Positions 10,067-19,263 of a DNA stretch of 64,000 bases are shown here, piece after piece. The notes beneath the pieces were generated by a model that worked only from the letters and a program-made list of their open reading frames with translations, had not been told where the DNA came from and searched no databases. This DNA is from CAYOZN01 sp964408455. Lineage in GTDB: Bacteria > Planctomycetota > Phycisphaerae > UBA1845 > UTPLA1. The stretch spans positions 46,615 to 110,614 of the forward strand of contig CAYOZN010000018.1 in the NCBI GenBank assembly GCA_964408455.1. The letters are read 5' to 3'. The translations under genes were made by a program, and so were the position numbers. Numbering within the stretch: the first letter of the stretch is position 1; every line of letters starts with the position of its first letter.

Positions 10067-10714
10067 TTATTCCGCGTAGCCCGCCTTGCCAATCAGCCGA
10101 ACGAAACGCACGGAATACAGATCGGTCGATACCGGCCGGCCATCAACCCGGTCGATTCGAACGAGCCGCTGATCGCCTTCCGGGCCCATGGGCAGGATCA
10201 GCCGACCACCCTCCAGAAGCTGCTCAAAAAGGGGCTTCACCATCGCGGGGGCCGCGGCGGTGACCAGGATTCGGTCGAACCTGATGCCATCGCAGGGCCA
10301 GCCGACGGAACCGTCCGCAACCAGCAGGAACGCGTTGGAAAGGCCGAGTTCCGCCAGGCGGATGCGCGCCTCGGCAGCAAGCTCCTCGTGACGCTCAATG
10401 GTGTAAACCTGCCTCGCCAGGAGGCAAAGTACCGCGGTCTGATAACCGGTGCCCGTGCCGATTTCCAGCACGCGATGGCTCGGCTCGACCGCCAGGGCCT
10501 CGGTCATGGAAGCGACGATGTAGGGCTGTGAGATGGTCTGCTGGCATCCCACGGGAAGTGCAGAATCGTGAAAGGCGCGGTGAGCGACCGTTTTCGGAAC
10601 GAATCGGTCCCGGGGAATGCGACGCATGGCATCGAGAACCCGCTCGTCGCGTACGCCGCGGGCCTCGATCTGCTCGCGGACCATTTCCGACATTTTTTCG
10701 GAAACTCGTAGCAT
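10067..10714 (-). CDS. pcm: protein-L-isoaspartate O-methyltransferase
   Basis: A 215-residue enzyme that methylates isoaspartyl residues with SAM and so repairs damaged proteins. The family signatures are IPRDRFVP, the substrate-loop GCQQTISQPYIVA, and SAM motif I VLEIGTGTGYQTAVL (~82-96). RILVTAAAP and GGRLILPMG follow. The length is normal. Start 10714 or the in-frame ATG at 10693 are both possible; neither has a clear ribosome site. It is on the same strand as the HtrA gene, with 241 bases between, consistent with a shared protein-quality theme. Confidence 0.95.
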   Translation of the reverse strand: MLRVSEKMSEMVREQIEARGVRDERVLDAMRRIPRDRFVPKTVAHRAFHDSALPVGCQQTISQPYIVASMTEALAVEPSHRVLEIGTGTGYQTAVLCLLARQVYTIERHEELAAEARIRLAELGLSNAFLLVADGSVGWPCDGIRFDRILVTAAAPAMVKPLFEQLLEGGRLILPMGPEGDQRLVRIDRVDGRPVSTDLYSVRFVRLIGKAGYAE

Positions 10715-10885
10715 CGCGTGGATTCTAACAGCTGGGGACGCTGAACGTTATATAAACTTGTACCCTGGCGGGACGCGGCCCAGGCTGACGCTTCGCCCCC
10801 GGCAGGGCGGGCTTTATCGGGAAAGCGCGTGAGTTCTGATTGTTCGCCGCCGATAGGGTGTGTAGACTGTGCGTCGGGAGTTTCC

Positions 10886-11533
10886 ATGCTTCGATGGGTC
10901 AGAATCATGACGGGCTGGAAAGCGGGACGCCCTGCGTTTGCCCTTTTCGGGCTTTTTGCACTTGCCGCCGGCTGCGACGGGCAGCAGGTGCAGGACCTCA
11001 CGCCATTCGGCCCCAACGACCAGGTTCCCGATTCTGCACTGGCCAAAGTCCAGCCCTGCGAAGATGTCTCAAGTGAGGATCAACTGATTCGGCAGATGAT
11101 TCGCGCCGTCAACGACGAACGCGCGAGGCACGATCTGCGACCCGTCCGGCCCCATGCCACGCTCAACCAGATTGCCGAGTTCTACGCATGCCGCCTGGTG
11201 GACGGGCGGTTTTTCACGCACATCGACCCGTTTGACGGCTCGACCATCGATTCCCGCGCGGCCGACTTCGGCTACGCGTTCCTGAAGGTGGGCGAGAACC
11301 TGGCCGCCAGCCAGCGGACCGTTCAGCAGGCCATGGAGGACTGGATGAGTTCGCCCAGCCACAAGGCCAACATTCTCGATCCTGCTTTCACGGAGATCGG
11401 CGTCGCGGTGAAACGCGGCGGCGACTACGGCATCTACTGGGTGCAGGAATTCGGCCGGCCGCTTTCCGACGAAGCCGAAGGCGACAATCCCATCGCACCT
11501 GTTCCTCAGCCCTCGTCCCGCCCTGCAAAATAG
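10886..11533 (+). CDS. CAP/SCP-domain lipoprotein (YkwD-like)
   Basis: A 215-residue lipoprotein. A hydrophobic leader ends in the lipobox LAAGC (Cys near residue 29), so it is predicted to be lipid-anchored. Residues ~65-200 are a CAP/SCP domain: MIRAVNDERARHDL, then FFTHIDPFDGSTIDSR, GENLAASQRTVQQAMEDWMSSPSHKANI, and ITDP-like and YWVQEFGRP elements. Bacterial CAP proteins are extracellular; their biochemical role is mostly unknown. GGGAG at 10876-10880 fixes the start at 10886; an upstream in-frame ATG (10829) has none. Confidence 0.9.
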   Translation: MLRWVRIMTGWKAGRPAFALFGLFALAAGCDGQQVQDLTPFGPNDQVPDSALAKVQPCEDVSSEDQLIRQMIRAVNDERARHDLRPVRPHATLNQIAEFYACRLVDGRFFTHIDPFDGSTIDSRAADFGYAFLKVGENLAASQRTVQQAMEDWMSSPSHKANILDPAFTEIGVAVKRGGDYGIYWVQEFGRPLSDEAEGDNPIAPVPQPSSRPAK

Positions 11534-11602
11534 TGCAATCGTCATCGCGGTTTTTTTGCAGCCACTGATTTCATCAACCTGCGAATCCGCGCGAGGCGAA
11601 TA

Positions 11603-11624
11603 GCCGATGACGCCGGCTTTTTTT
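11603..11624 (+). terminator. weak candidate terminator
   Basis: GCCG, a seven-base loop, then a CGGC arm is followed by seven T residues, 70 bases after the CAP gene stop. The stem is short, so this is a tentative call. Confidence 0.3.
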
Positions 11625-11712
11625 GCCAGAACACTCTGAAATTACTCGTCGTGGATCATCTCGGTCCATCGGGCCCGAACGGGCCCGACACATGCACAAA
11701 TTCCGTTAAGCG

Positions 11713-12330
11713 TCAGGAGCTGTACGGCTCCACCAGAATCGCCCGCGTCGGCCGCGTGGGACAACGTTCCTGGCAGACGCCACAGCCCGTGCATCCCCGC
11801 CCGGTCCCGGCCGGATCGACGACGAACACGCGCCCATCATCGGCGATGCCGATTGCCACGTCGCCGAGGGGACACATCTCCACGCAGATACGGCAGTCTT
11901 CTCCGTTGCTCCGGACGCATAGATCGTCCGACACGCGGGCCAGACCGATGCGAATGCCGAAGCGATCGACGGGCAGCAGCGCTCCGCTCGGGCACACCTG
12001 CATGCACGTGAGATCGTCGCAGATGACGCAGGCGCGCACATTCGGGTCAATGAACGGCGTGCCCACCAGGTGCTCGTCGCGGCCCCCCAGCAGGTCGATC
12101 GCGTTGGCCGGGCAGTGATCCGAGCAGCTTCCGCACCGGTAACAGGCCTCGAGGAATTCGGTCTCGGGCAGGGCGCCCGGCGGGCGAAGCAGGGTGCGCG
12201 TCGCCGGCAGCGGGACGGGAATCTTCTTCTCGATCAGTTCCGCCGCCGGCCGCAGAATCTTGAAGAGACTCTGCCGAAAGAACTGCCGTCTGTCCTGTGC
12301 AGGCTGCTCTGGTTGCTGCCCATCCGTCAT
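11713..12330 (-). CDS. ferredoxin-type protein with four [4Fe-4S] motifs (NapG/MauM-like)
   Basis: A 205-residue iron-sulphur protein for electron transfer. It has four Cys clusters: CYRCGSCSDHCP, CVICDDLTCMQVCP, CRICVEMCP (with an extra Cys upstream) and GCTGCGVCQERCP. The N-terminal DRRQFFR sits where NapG/MauM-type proteins carry a twin-arginine-like segment, but no clear hydrophobic export helix follows. The start at 12330 has AGGA eight bases upstream; the frame extends upstream only through unlikely sequence. The partner oxidoreductase is not in the window. It is divergent from the Fur-family regulator, so iron-dependent control is plausible but unproven. Confidence 0.88.
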   Translation of the reverse strand: MTDGQQPEQPAQDRRQFFRQSLFKILRPAAELIEKKIPVPLPATRTLLRPPGALPETEFLEACYRCGSCSDHCPANAIDLLGGRDEHLVGTPFIDPNVRACVICDDLTCMQVCPSGALLPVDRFGIRIGLARVSDDLCVRSNGEDCRICVEMCPLGDVAIGIADDGRVFVVDPAGTGRGCTGCGVCQERCPTRPTRAILVEPYSS

Positions 12331-12491
12331 ATTGATTCCTGCCGCCACGCCGGCCTGCTGCGCCGGCGCCCCCGCGTTGCCAAATTGCCGCCGCGTGCCG
12401 AAGATTCTATCTATGAAATCGGCCGCCCGCGCGGCGTAATTTACCCGTGCCGGCATTTCGCCCGGCAACTGCCCGGCAAGGCAAAGCCCCC

Positions 12492-13001
12492 ATGGCACAA
12501 CCGCTCGATCCGGAGACCATCCGCACCGCCGAGCACGTGTTCCGCGAGTTCCTGCGCGATCGCGGCCTGAAATTCACGGACGAGCGCCAGAATGTCATCC
12601 GCGCCGTCATGTCCACCGACGAGCACTTCGAGGCCGAGCAGCTTCTGCTCCAGATGCGGCAATCCGATCGTCGCGTCGGCAAGGCCACGGTCTATCGCAC
12701 CCTCAAGCTCCTCGTCGAGTGCGGCATCGTGAAGGAGGTGCACTTCTCCAATAAACAGGTGCACTACGAGCATACCTACGGTCAGGACCCGCACGACCAC
12801 CTGGTGTGCCGCCGCTGCGGCCGCATCATCGAGTTCGGCGCCAGCGACGTGCTTCGCCTGCGCACGCTGATCGCGGCGCAGCACAACTTCCACGCGCTGT
12901 CGCACCGGTTTCAGATTCTGGGCCTGTGCGAAACGTGCGTGCGCTCGTGCCCGGTCAGCCTTGGCGCACGCCTCATTTCGTCGAGACGTAAAGCCAGATG
13001 A
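12492..13001 (+). CDS. Fur-family metalloregulator
   Basis: A 169-residue ferric-uptake-regulator-family repressor. The winged helix covers ~1-85, with recognition-helix signature GKATVYRTLKLL. The dimerisation domain has the metal-binding HDHLVCRRCG and a second CETC, so a structural zinc site (CxxC...CxxC) is complete. Which metal or stress it senses (Fe, Zn or peroxide) cannot be read safely. The start at 12492 follows family length; its ribosome site is weak. It is divergent from the ferredoxin gene across 161 bases. A 15-base 7-1-7 palindrome of the kind Fur-family proteins bind is seen elsewhere, at 33174-33188. Confidence 0.93.
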   Translation: MAQPLDPETIRTAEHVFREFLRDRGLKFTDERQNVIRAVMSTDEHFEAEQLLLQMRQSDRRVGKATVYRTLKLLVECGIVKEVHFSNKQVHYEHTYGQDPHDHLVCRRCGRIIEFGASDVLRLRTLIAAQHNFHALSHRFQILGLCETCVRSCPVSLGARLISSRRKAR

Positions 13002-13902
13002 CGAGCGCGGTGCGTCGGTGGCAAATGCAGACGCATCGCCGGACTGTCCATTCGCTCAACGCCGCGCGGATGGCATTGCGTACTTCTGCGCATTGGCGCG
13101 GCAATGTGAAAATGCCGTTATTTTCTCCCGGTTTTGACTTGCTTTTGGGACGTAATGGGGGTATATAGATGTTGGAAGTGTCGGCGCGACTGCCGATTGC
13201 AGCGGCGCAGCCGAAGTAGTTCAGGGTGTTAGTTCATCATATATCGTTCGCCTTCTTAAATCATTCATTTTTCCCGCCCTGATCTGCCCTCCGGTTTTTG
13301 ACGCCTTGTCCTTCGCGGACTCCTGCCTTCGTCAGCCTCGTTTCGCACCTTCGACAATTTGACTCTCTCAGGGCTTGCTCGCCTCTGCGTTGGCGACTGC
13401 GCCCGCCGTGCGCACGCGGATGTTCGCTCGCATCCGTCCTGGCAGTGCGGCGGGGGGTGACGGTGCCATCGCGCTGACGGCTGCAGCCTGCCGGAGACCG
13501 TCCGCGCTGCATTTGTGCAGCCCATCCGCCCGTGTCGGCGCCCACCCGAACGGCGGCTGGACGGCAGCTGCGCGCGGACGTCATTGATCGCACTCGGCGC
13601 GCACACGCTGCACGCCGCGAACAAGAATTGCTGGCGAGCCCGCAGGTGCAACAGACCCATTCCCCCTCCGAACGGCGCATCGCGCACGCCGTTGGCTCCG
13701 CGATGCGCCGTCCTCCTCTTTCGGGCTGAACAAGTCTCGAGGTGGATAGCGCTTTGAAGTGACGATTGTCGACCAAACCAGGGGCCGGGCCAGTCGGTCC
13801 CGGCGTCCCGGTCCATCTCTGGCCTGCGCCAATGAGCAGAATCCTTGTTTTTGATTCACTGAGCCGAGGAAGGCAGGACCTGAATGGGCAATACTTGACG
13901 TA
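13002..13902. other. 0.9 kb with no recognisable gene
   Basis: Overlapping open frames exist on both strands (longest 13265-13816, minus), but their translations are Arg/Ser/Ala-rich with no family feature. They look like by-products of high GC. I see no tRNA, RNase P, tmRNA or SRP RNA signature. An AT-richer patch at 13110-13260 (ending in TATATAG and a TCATCATATATCG stretch) could be a promoter zone. The stretch may hold an unknown RNA or decayed coding DNA. Confidence 0.4.
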
Positions 13903-14208
13903 TTACGCGTCGCCTTGAGCCACGCAACCCACGATGACCAGCTCCGGCGTCACCGGGTCGATCCGCGCCACGTGAAAGGAATGCGCATAGGCATCCCACC
14001 GATCGGTGTCGAAGCGGCGGATGTGAATGGTGTCGCCGAGGGAAGGGGCATGATCCGTCCGCGTGATGAATCCATAGCCGGACGGCGAGCGGTCGATCGT
14101 CCACGCCTTGTGGTCTTCAAATCGTCCCGGCCGCTTGAAGCGGATCACGTCGTCGCTGATGATCCGCGGCTCTATCCGCTTTTCGAATCGGCCATGGATG
14201 GGGTTCAT
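13903..14208 (-). CDS. single-domain PilZ-like protein
   Basis: A 101-residue protein matching the cyclic-di-GMP-binding PilZ fold by motif. RIEPR near the N-terminus is the RxxxR motif, and DRSPSGYGF near residue 39 is the [D/N]xSxxG motif. Both are spaced as in the family. The remaining beta strands (GDTIHIRRF, VARIDPVTPELVIVG) fit. It would act as a cytoplasmic c-di-GMP receptor, partner unknown. GGGAG nine bases before the ATG (14208) supports the start. The family call is by eye. Confidence 0.7.
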   Translation of the reverse strand: MNPIHGRFEKRIEPRIISDDVIRFKRPGRFEDHKAWTIDRSPSGYGFITRTDHAPSLGDTIHIRRFDTDRWDAYAHSFHVARIDPVTPELVIVGCVAQGDA

Positions 14209-14383
14209 CGCGGTCTCCCAGAAGTTATGGACCCACCGCCATGTCGGCCAGCCTGCCGCCCGGGTTTAACTCGTCGCCGAAAGGCTGAATTGGCCGGAGT
14301 TCAGGGTGTCGCCGTTCGCCAGTTCACATCTACAAACCGACCGATAACAAATGGCAGACAAACGCGAACCGAAACCCGCCAGA

Positions 14384-14899
14384 CTATGTTACTGCACTTT
14401 TTTGTGCTGAATGCCCAGCTCGAATCGTCGAGTGATGCCCGCACTCCGGACAACGGCGTCCCTTTAGTCCAGTAAGATCGTAGCCGCAACTGGCACACAA
14501 GTTCTCTCCGGCGCGAATGCGCCTCTCGCGCAAAGCTCGATCGAGGTGCCCTCGATAAAGAAGAATGTGGAGGAGGTCATCGATGTAAAACAGTGCGAAT
14601 ATCGAAAAGACCAGCACGACTGCAAGGGTCGGCAGCCAGGGGGCAGTTGCGAGCAAGGTCTGGCGGGGAAGGCACCGCATGGCGGGGATGAGCACGAGCA
14701 TCAGGGCGACGCCTCCCAGCTTCAACCAGGAGTGTATGCGATGCTCCGACTTTACGTCATCAAATGTTTCCATTCGTTCGGTCGCCGTGCGAAAGTGCAG
14801 CAATTCCGGCAATAGGATGCAAATCGGCCCAAACTTGTAGAAAAGTAGGGGTCGAACAGAGACCGGTTTGTGCCAGATGCTTTTGGACTTGTCGGGCAT
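14384..14899 (-). CDS. membrane protein with C-terminal zinc ribbon
   Basis: A 171-residue protein of unknown function. There are two hydrophobic segments in the middle (GVALMLVLIPAM and LPTLAVVLVFSIFALFYI), with a possible weaker one near the N-terminus. At the C-terminus CASCGYDLTGLKGRRCPECG is a four-Cys zinc ribbon of a kind often found in planctomycete membrane proteins. An earlier ATG at 14929 is an alternative start. It lies 38 bases downstream of the M28 peptidase gene on the same strand, so it may be the operon's last gene. Confidence 0.7.
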   Translation of the reverse strand: MPDKSKSIWHKPVSVRPLLFYKFGPICILLPELLHFRTATERMETFDDVKSEHRIHSWLKLGGVALMLVLIPAMRCLPRQTLLATAPWLPTLAVVLVFSIFALFYIDDLLHILLYRGHLDRALRERRIRAGENLCASCGYDLTGLKGRRCPECGHHSTIRAGHSAQKSAVT

Positions 14900-14936
14900 G
14901 GCAATTCTTCGTGAGTGCAGGCCATTCAATCAAAGT

Positions 14937-16394
14937 CTACTCCCTGCTCGCCGCCGGTGCCACGGCCGGGCTGATATGTCCCTCCCGATCGACCGCCCGC
15001 ACGCCGAAGGCCACGTTGTCCTTGGAGACCGGCAGTGTCACCTCGGTGACATTGCCGGCCCAGTGACGCTCGTGCCACATCGGCGCCGCCGTATCCCGCC
15101 AGACAATCTCGTACCCCGCCAGGTCGGGCTCCGCATTTGCCGACCAGCGCAGCGTGGTGTCGTTGGTCAGCCCGGCGGTGATGATGCGCACGTCCGACGG
15201 TGGGGCGGGGGCGCTCGCCAGGGCCGCCAGTGCCGCGACGTTGACCCTGGTCACGTCGGCAATGTAGGCAAAGTCGCAGAATTCGACCAGATCGCCGTAC
15301 TGCCTGCCGTCCTCCACGCGCACGTTCTGATGCTGGTGGTCGAAGTTCTCCTCGAACTCCGTGAAGCGGATCGCCGCATAGCCCTGCTCCGAGAAGGCCG
15401 TGTGATCGCCGCCGCGCAGGAAGCGATCGCGCCGGAAGATCGGCCACACCTCGAAGTCCGGCACGTATGCAACCTGCGTTTCGAAAACCAGCCGCGCCAG
15501 CTGCCGTGCCGGCGCGTCGCTCTCGTACAGGCTGGCTGGAAACAGGGCGCCGCGGCTGCCGCCGCCGGCTGGCGCGCTCGTGACCGACGCGGACGCTGCC
15601 CCACGCGAACCTGCGGCCGCCGGCGACTCGCCCGGCGGCGGCATCGGCGTCCCCTCCGAGAACAGGCGCACCCGCCCGCGGTTGTCGGCGCCGCTCGATC
15701 CCCGCGACGAGCCCACGATGTCATTCGTGAACATGCCCGCGATGTTCTGCCCGCGCTCCCGCGCCGCTTTCGCCCAGTGCCGCGAGCCGATCAGCCCCTG
15801 CTCCTCGCCCGCCACGAACATGAATATCAGGCTCGCGTCAAACTCGCGCGTGCTCAACACGCGGCATGCCTCCAGCACCACCGCGCAGCCCGACGCATCG
15901 TCGTTGGCCCCCGGCGCATCGCACTCCGCATCCGTCGGGTCGCTGCAAATCGAGTCGTAGTGTCCGCTCACCACGAAATATCGCTCGCGACTTTCCGGCT
16001 GCACGCCCGGCAGCGTCGCCACGATGTTGACGATCTCGGTCTCCCGCGTGATCCGCCGCCCGTCGGGGCCATACATGAAGCTGTTTTCCTCAATGAGCAG
16101 GCGACCGCCGCAATCGGCATTGATCCGCTCGAGCTGCCCGACGATCCACCGCCGTGCCGCGCCGATGCCGCGCGTCGGGTGCTCCTGCGATGACATCGTG
16201 TTGCGCGTGCCGCATGCCGCCAGGGCACGCACCGTCGCCTCAATTCGCTCGCGGTCAACCTGCGACACCATGCGGTCGATCGCCGAGTCGCGCCGCTCTG
16301 CACAGCCACCCGCCGCCCCAATTGCGACCAGTGCCAGTGCCGTGCCGATTTGCACATTGATGAGCTGCAAGAGTCTCGTCGGTCGACTGGTCAC
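14937..16394 (-). CDS. M28-family zinc aminopeptidase lipoprotein with C-terminal FN3-like domain
   Basis: A 485-residue secreted lipoprotein: an N-terminal hydrophobic stretch ends at AAGGC. The M28 di-zinc site can be followed: SGHYDS (His, Asp), PGANDDASG (Asp), GEEQGLIGS (Glu pair), MFTNDIVGSS (Asp) and GGDHTAFSEQG (His). An Ala/Gly/Ser-rich insert (SPAAAGSRGAASASVTSAPAG) divides the catalytic domain. The last ~95 residues look like an FN3 module (PSDVRIITAG ... AGYEIVW). Translation likely starts at GTG 16394, whose GTGA overlaps the TGA stop of the aldehyde dehydrogenase gene, a classic coupling arrangement. The longer frame upstream runs inside that gene and is spurious. Confidence 0.88.
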   Translation of the reverse strand: MTSRPTRLLQLINVQIGTALALVAIGAAGGCAERRDSAIDRMVSQVDRERIEATVRALAACGTRNTMSSQEHPTRGIGAARRWIVGQLERINADCGGRLLIEENSFMYGPDGRRITRETEIVNIVATLPGVQPESRERYFVVSGHYDSICSDPTDAECDAPGANDDASGCAVVLEACRVLSTREFDASLIFMFVAGEEQGLIGSRHWAKAARERGQNIAGMFTNDIVGSSRGSSGADNRGRVRLFSEGTPMPPPGESPAAAGSRGAASASVTSAPAGGGSRGALFPASLYESDAPARQLARLVFETQVAYVPDFEVWPIFRRDRFLRGGDHTAFSEQGYAAIRFTEFEENFDHQHQNVRVEDGRQYGDLVEFCDFAYIADVTRVNVAALAALASAPAPPSDVRIITAGLTNDTTLRWSANAEPDLAGYEIVWRDTAAPMWHERHWAGNVTEVTLPVSKDNVAFGVRAVDREGHISPAVAPAASRE

Positions 16395-17866
16395 ACCCGC
16401 ACCGTCACAGTCTTCACCTCCGTATAATGCTCCAGCGCATACTCCCCCAGCTCCCGGCCGATTCCGCTCTGCTTGAACCCGCCGAACGGCGCCGCCGCGT
16501 CGAACACGTCGTAGCAGTTCACCCACACCGTCCCGGCACGTACCCGGTTCGAGATCGCCATCGCCTTCGAGATGTCCTTCGTCCACACCGCCGCCGCCAG
16601 GCCGTACATGTTCCGATTCGCCCGATCGACCACCTCGTCCACATCGCGGAACTTCATCACGCTCATCACCGGCCCGAAGATCTCCTCCTGTGCAATCGTC
16701 ATGTCATCGCCCACCGCGTCGAACACGGTCGGCTGGATGAAATACCCCCGTTCGCCGACGCGACCGCCGCCGCAAAGCATCTTCGCGCCCTGCTGCCGGC
16801 CGCTGTCGATATACCCCATCACGCGGTCATACTGCTCCTGACTCACCTGCGGTCCCTGTTCCGTCGCCGCCTCGAACGGGTCGCCCACCTTGCGCGACCG
16901 CGCCTTGCTCACCAGCCGGCCGACAAATTCCTCGTGAATCTTCTCCTCCACGAATAAGCGCGACCCCGCGCAGCAGCACTGCCCCTGGTTGAAGAACAGC
17001 GCGAAGAACGCCCCTTCCACGGCCGCGTCGAGATCAGCATCGGCGAAGACCACATTCGGGCTCTTTCCGCCCAGCTCCAGGCTGACGCGCTTCAGGTTGC
17101 TCTTTGCCGCCGCCTCCATGATCAGCTTGCCCACCTCGGTCGAGCCGGTGAATGCCACCTTATCGACATCGCCGTGCTTCGCGATGGCCCCGCCCGCCGT
17201 CGGTCCCATACCGGGGATTACGTTGACGACGCCGGGTGGATAGCCCGCCTCCATCGCCAGATTCGCGACATAGAGCGCCGTCAGCGGCGTCTGCTCCGCC
17301 GGCTTGAGCACGACCGTGTTCCCCGCCGCCAGCGCCGGCCCCCATTTCCACGCCTGCATCAGCATCGGGAAGTTCCACGGGATGATCTGCCCGCACACGC
17401 CGACCGGCTCGTGCCGCGTGTAGCAGAAGAAGGGACCGTTGATGGGAATCGTCTTCCCGTGAATCTTGTCCGCCCAGCCGGCATAGTATCGATAGCACGC
17501 CACCGTCAGCGGCAGGTCGATCTTCCGCGAGTCGGCATAGGGCTTGCCATTGTCCAGCGTCTCGATCGTCGCCAGTTCGTCGGCATGCTGCTCGATCAGG
17601 TCGGCCAGCTTGTACATCAGTCGCCCGCGCTGCGACGCCGTCATCTTCGGCCACGGCCCCGTCTCAAACGCCCGCCGCGCCGCCTTCACCGCTTTGTTCA
17701 CATCGGCCTCGTCCCCCTCGGCCACATGCGCAATCACATCGCCGGTCGCCGGGTTGATCGTCTCAAACGTCCGGCCGCCCACGGCGGGGGACCAGTTGCC
17801 GTCGATGAGGCACTGCGTGTGTCGAATCTGAACATCCTTCGACTTCGCGGTCATCGTAGCGGTCAT
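16391..17866 (-). CDS. NAD(P)-dependent aldehyde dehydrogenase
   Basis: A 491-residue enzyme of the ALDH1/2-like class that oxidises aldehydes to acids. The catalytic residues are N165 (IPWNFPM), E264 (LELGGKSP) and C298 (GQCCCAGSR), exactly where human-ALDH2-like proteins have them. The NAD-binding GSTEVG and C-terminal PFGGFKQSGIGRE are present. Length is standard. The start at 17866 has a perfect AGGAGG seven bases upstream. Its stop overlaps the GTG start of the M28 peptidase. Substrate cannot be assigned. Confidence 0.96.
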   Translation of the reverse strand: MTATMTAKSKDVQIRHTQCLIDGNWSPAVGGRTFETINPATGDVIAHVAEGDEADVNKAVKAARRAFETGPWPKMTASQRGRLMYKLADLIEQHADELATIETLDNGKPYADSRKIDLPLTVACYRYYAGWADKIHGKTIPINGPFFCYTRHEPVGVCGQIIPWNFPMLMQAWKWGPALAAGNTVVLKPAEQTPLTALYVANLAMEAGYPPGVVNVIPGMGPTAGGAIAKHGDVDKVAFTGSTEVGKLIMEAAAKSNLKRVSLELGGKSPNVVFADADLDAAVEGAFFALFFNQGQCCCAGSRLFVEEKIHEEFVGRLVSKARSRKVGDPFEAATEQGPQVSQEQYDRVMGYIDSGRQQGAKMLCGGGRVGERGYFIQPTVFDAVGDDMTIAQEEIFGPVMSVMKFRDVDEVVDRANRNMYGLAAAVWTKDISKAMAISNRVRAGTVWVNCYDVFDAAAPFGGFKQSGIGRELGEYALEHYTEVKTVTVRV

Positions 17867-17923
17867 GACGGTTCCTCCTGTTTCGTCGGGGCCAAAGTGA
17901 GATCGCGCCGAAATGTAATACAG

Positions 17924-17946
17924 AACCTCGGGCTGTGCCCGAGGTT
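17924..17946. repeat. REP-like palindrome, A family (variant arms)
   Basis: AACCTCGGGC, loop TGT, GCCCGAGGTT: a perfect 10-bp stem with a three-base loop. It has the same GGGC-TGT-GCCC core as the copies at 21072, 41232, 41340 and 42270. The outer bases differ, but pairing is kept. Confidence 0.85.
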
Positions 17947-18061
17947 TGGCGAGTGGTGCTCACAAAGTGTTCGGCCTGATCGTCTCGGGTACACGGGAGA
18001 AGATATCAGTTCGTCGTATTGACCGTCAAATCGGCGTGATTTACGACGGCGCGAGGCCGCT

Positions 18062-18115
18062 GTGGCACCGGTTTCCAACCGGTGACCCGTGCAACGCGTT
18101 TTCAACGCGTTGCAC
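18062..18115. repeat. two adjacent C-family hairpins
   Basis: 18062-18084 is GTGGCACCGG plus a mirrored arm and is nearly identical to the element inside the GT87 gene. 18089-18115 is GTGCAACGCG with its complement CGCGTTGCAC. The two share layout (GTG, six to ten paired bases, TT..AA loop edge) but have different arms. Pairing rather than sequence is conserved. Confidence 0.8.
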
Positions 18116-18210
18116 GTCGCGCCGGACAGGCTCCATTCGTGAACTCTCAATCAAGTCGGTATGATCGGTCGCCTGGGTCCTCAATCCGGCCTTCCCATGG
18201 ACAATTCAAG

Positions 18211-19263
18211 ATGCGCGGCAAGTCGACAAACATGAACAACGATACTCAAGCCGAACCACACCTAAGGGAGGCGGCCGGATCCCCATTGACCGCGGTCACC
18301 TTTGTTCGGTGGCCCAGGCTGAGGCTTTTTGCGGGTTCGCACGGCGTGGTCGCCGGTGCTGGACTATTCGCGTACATGGTCATGGTCTTCATGGGGACTT
18401 CCTGGAGATACGGTCACTCCACGGTCGCAACTGGAACGATATCGATCCTCTATAATCTGGCGTTCTGGCTGGTGTTCTGGTCCCTGTTTAATCGTTATGC
18501 GAATCGATGGTACTTCAGGGAACTCATGCAGCAGCTCCCTGCCGGCGACGGGCAGCGTGCATCGGCGCCTACACGCTGGCCGCGCTCGGCCGGATCGGCG
18601 CTCGCGGGATCGGCGATTGCACTCGCCGAGCGCGGATGGAATGGTTGGGTCGTTGTCGCGACGGAGTCGGAGGCAACGCTATTCCTGGAACCGATCTCGC
18701 AGCCCTTTGAGCCGCGGCAAATCGACGAGGCCGACCCTTCATTCAACGCCTTGCAGGATGCTGCGGAGGTCGGAAATGCCGGTGGTGCGGCACTACCGAT
18801 CACCGGCGGCTTTGCGGCGGCGATGAGGCGGAACATCAGGCTCAGGGGAGGCTGGCCGATCGTCGCCGTTATTCTGTCCTGCGTCGCATTGTTGATACTG
18901 ATCGCAATGATGGCGAGGGTGTCGATCTGGGTTCTGGCCATATGTGTGATTTGGACTGCAATCGTGCTCCTCATTCCGCATCGTAAGCGGTTTCTGGGGC
19001 TGCATCAGTGGTTCGTTGTCCCCGGCGGGTTGCTGTTGCGACGCGCATCCTGGCTGAACAGCCGCGTTGAACTGCAACTGTTTCGCCGGCATGACTGCGC
19101 GTTGGCAGCACTGCTGACCAGAAACGTCTCGCAGGTCGCCGTCTCCGACGGCAATAAGACTCAGACCATGCTCGTCACGCGCAGCGAACTGAACATCGTA
19201 CTTCGCGCCTGGCTCAGCCCGCTCGAACCCCCGCCGCTCACGCGCCTGAGCGATTACTTCTGA
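18211..19263 (+). CDS. membrane protein of unknown function
   Basis: About 350 residues. Two hydrophobic helices occur near the N-terminus (GVVAGAGLFAYMVMVFMG, SILYNLAFWLVFWSLF). A second pair lies in the middle (IVAVILSCVALLILIAMM, VSIWVLAICVIWTAIVLLIP). A cytoplasmic or periplasmic C-terminal half resembles no family I know. Starts at 18211 or 18232 are both possible; neither has a clear ribosome site. The gene stands alone downstream of a repeat cluster. Confidence 0.65.
   Translation: MRGKSTNMNNDTQAEPHLREAAGSPLTAVTFVRWPRLRLFAGSHGVVAGAGLFAYMVMVFMGTSWRYGHSTVATGTISILYNLAFWLVFWSLFNRYANRWYFRELMQQLPAGDGQRASAPTRWPRSAGSALAGSAIALAERGWNGWVVVATESEATLFLEPISQPFEPRQIDEADPSFNALQDAAEVGNAGGAALPITGGFAAAMRRNIRLRGGWPIVAVILSCVALLILIAMMARVSIWVLAICVIWTAIVLLIPHRKRFLGLHQWFVVPGGLLLRRASWLNSRVELQLFRRHDCALAALLTRNVSQVAVSDGNKTQTMLVTRSELNIVLRAWLSPLEPPPLTRLSDYF

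Larger units (their letters stand above)
17867..18210. other. intergenic region carrying three hairpin repeats
   Basis: Between the divergent aldehyde dehydrogenase and a membrane-protein gene. It holds one palindrome of the REP-like A family (17924-17946) and two hairpins of the C family (18062-18084, 18089-18115). The rest shows no gene; a small open frame at 17946-18164 reads through the repeats and is unlikely to be real. Confidence 0.7.

Noticed and set aside
13265..13816. 183-codon frame on the minus strand
   Set aside because: Arg/Ser-rich with no motif, and overlapped by several other open frames; typical of high-GC non-coding DNA.
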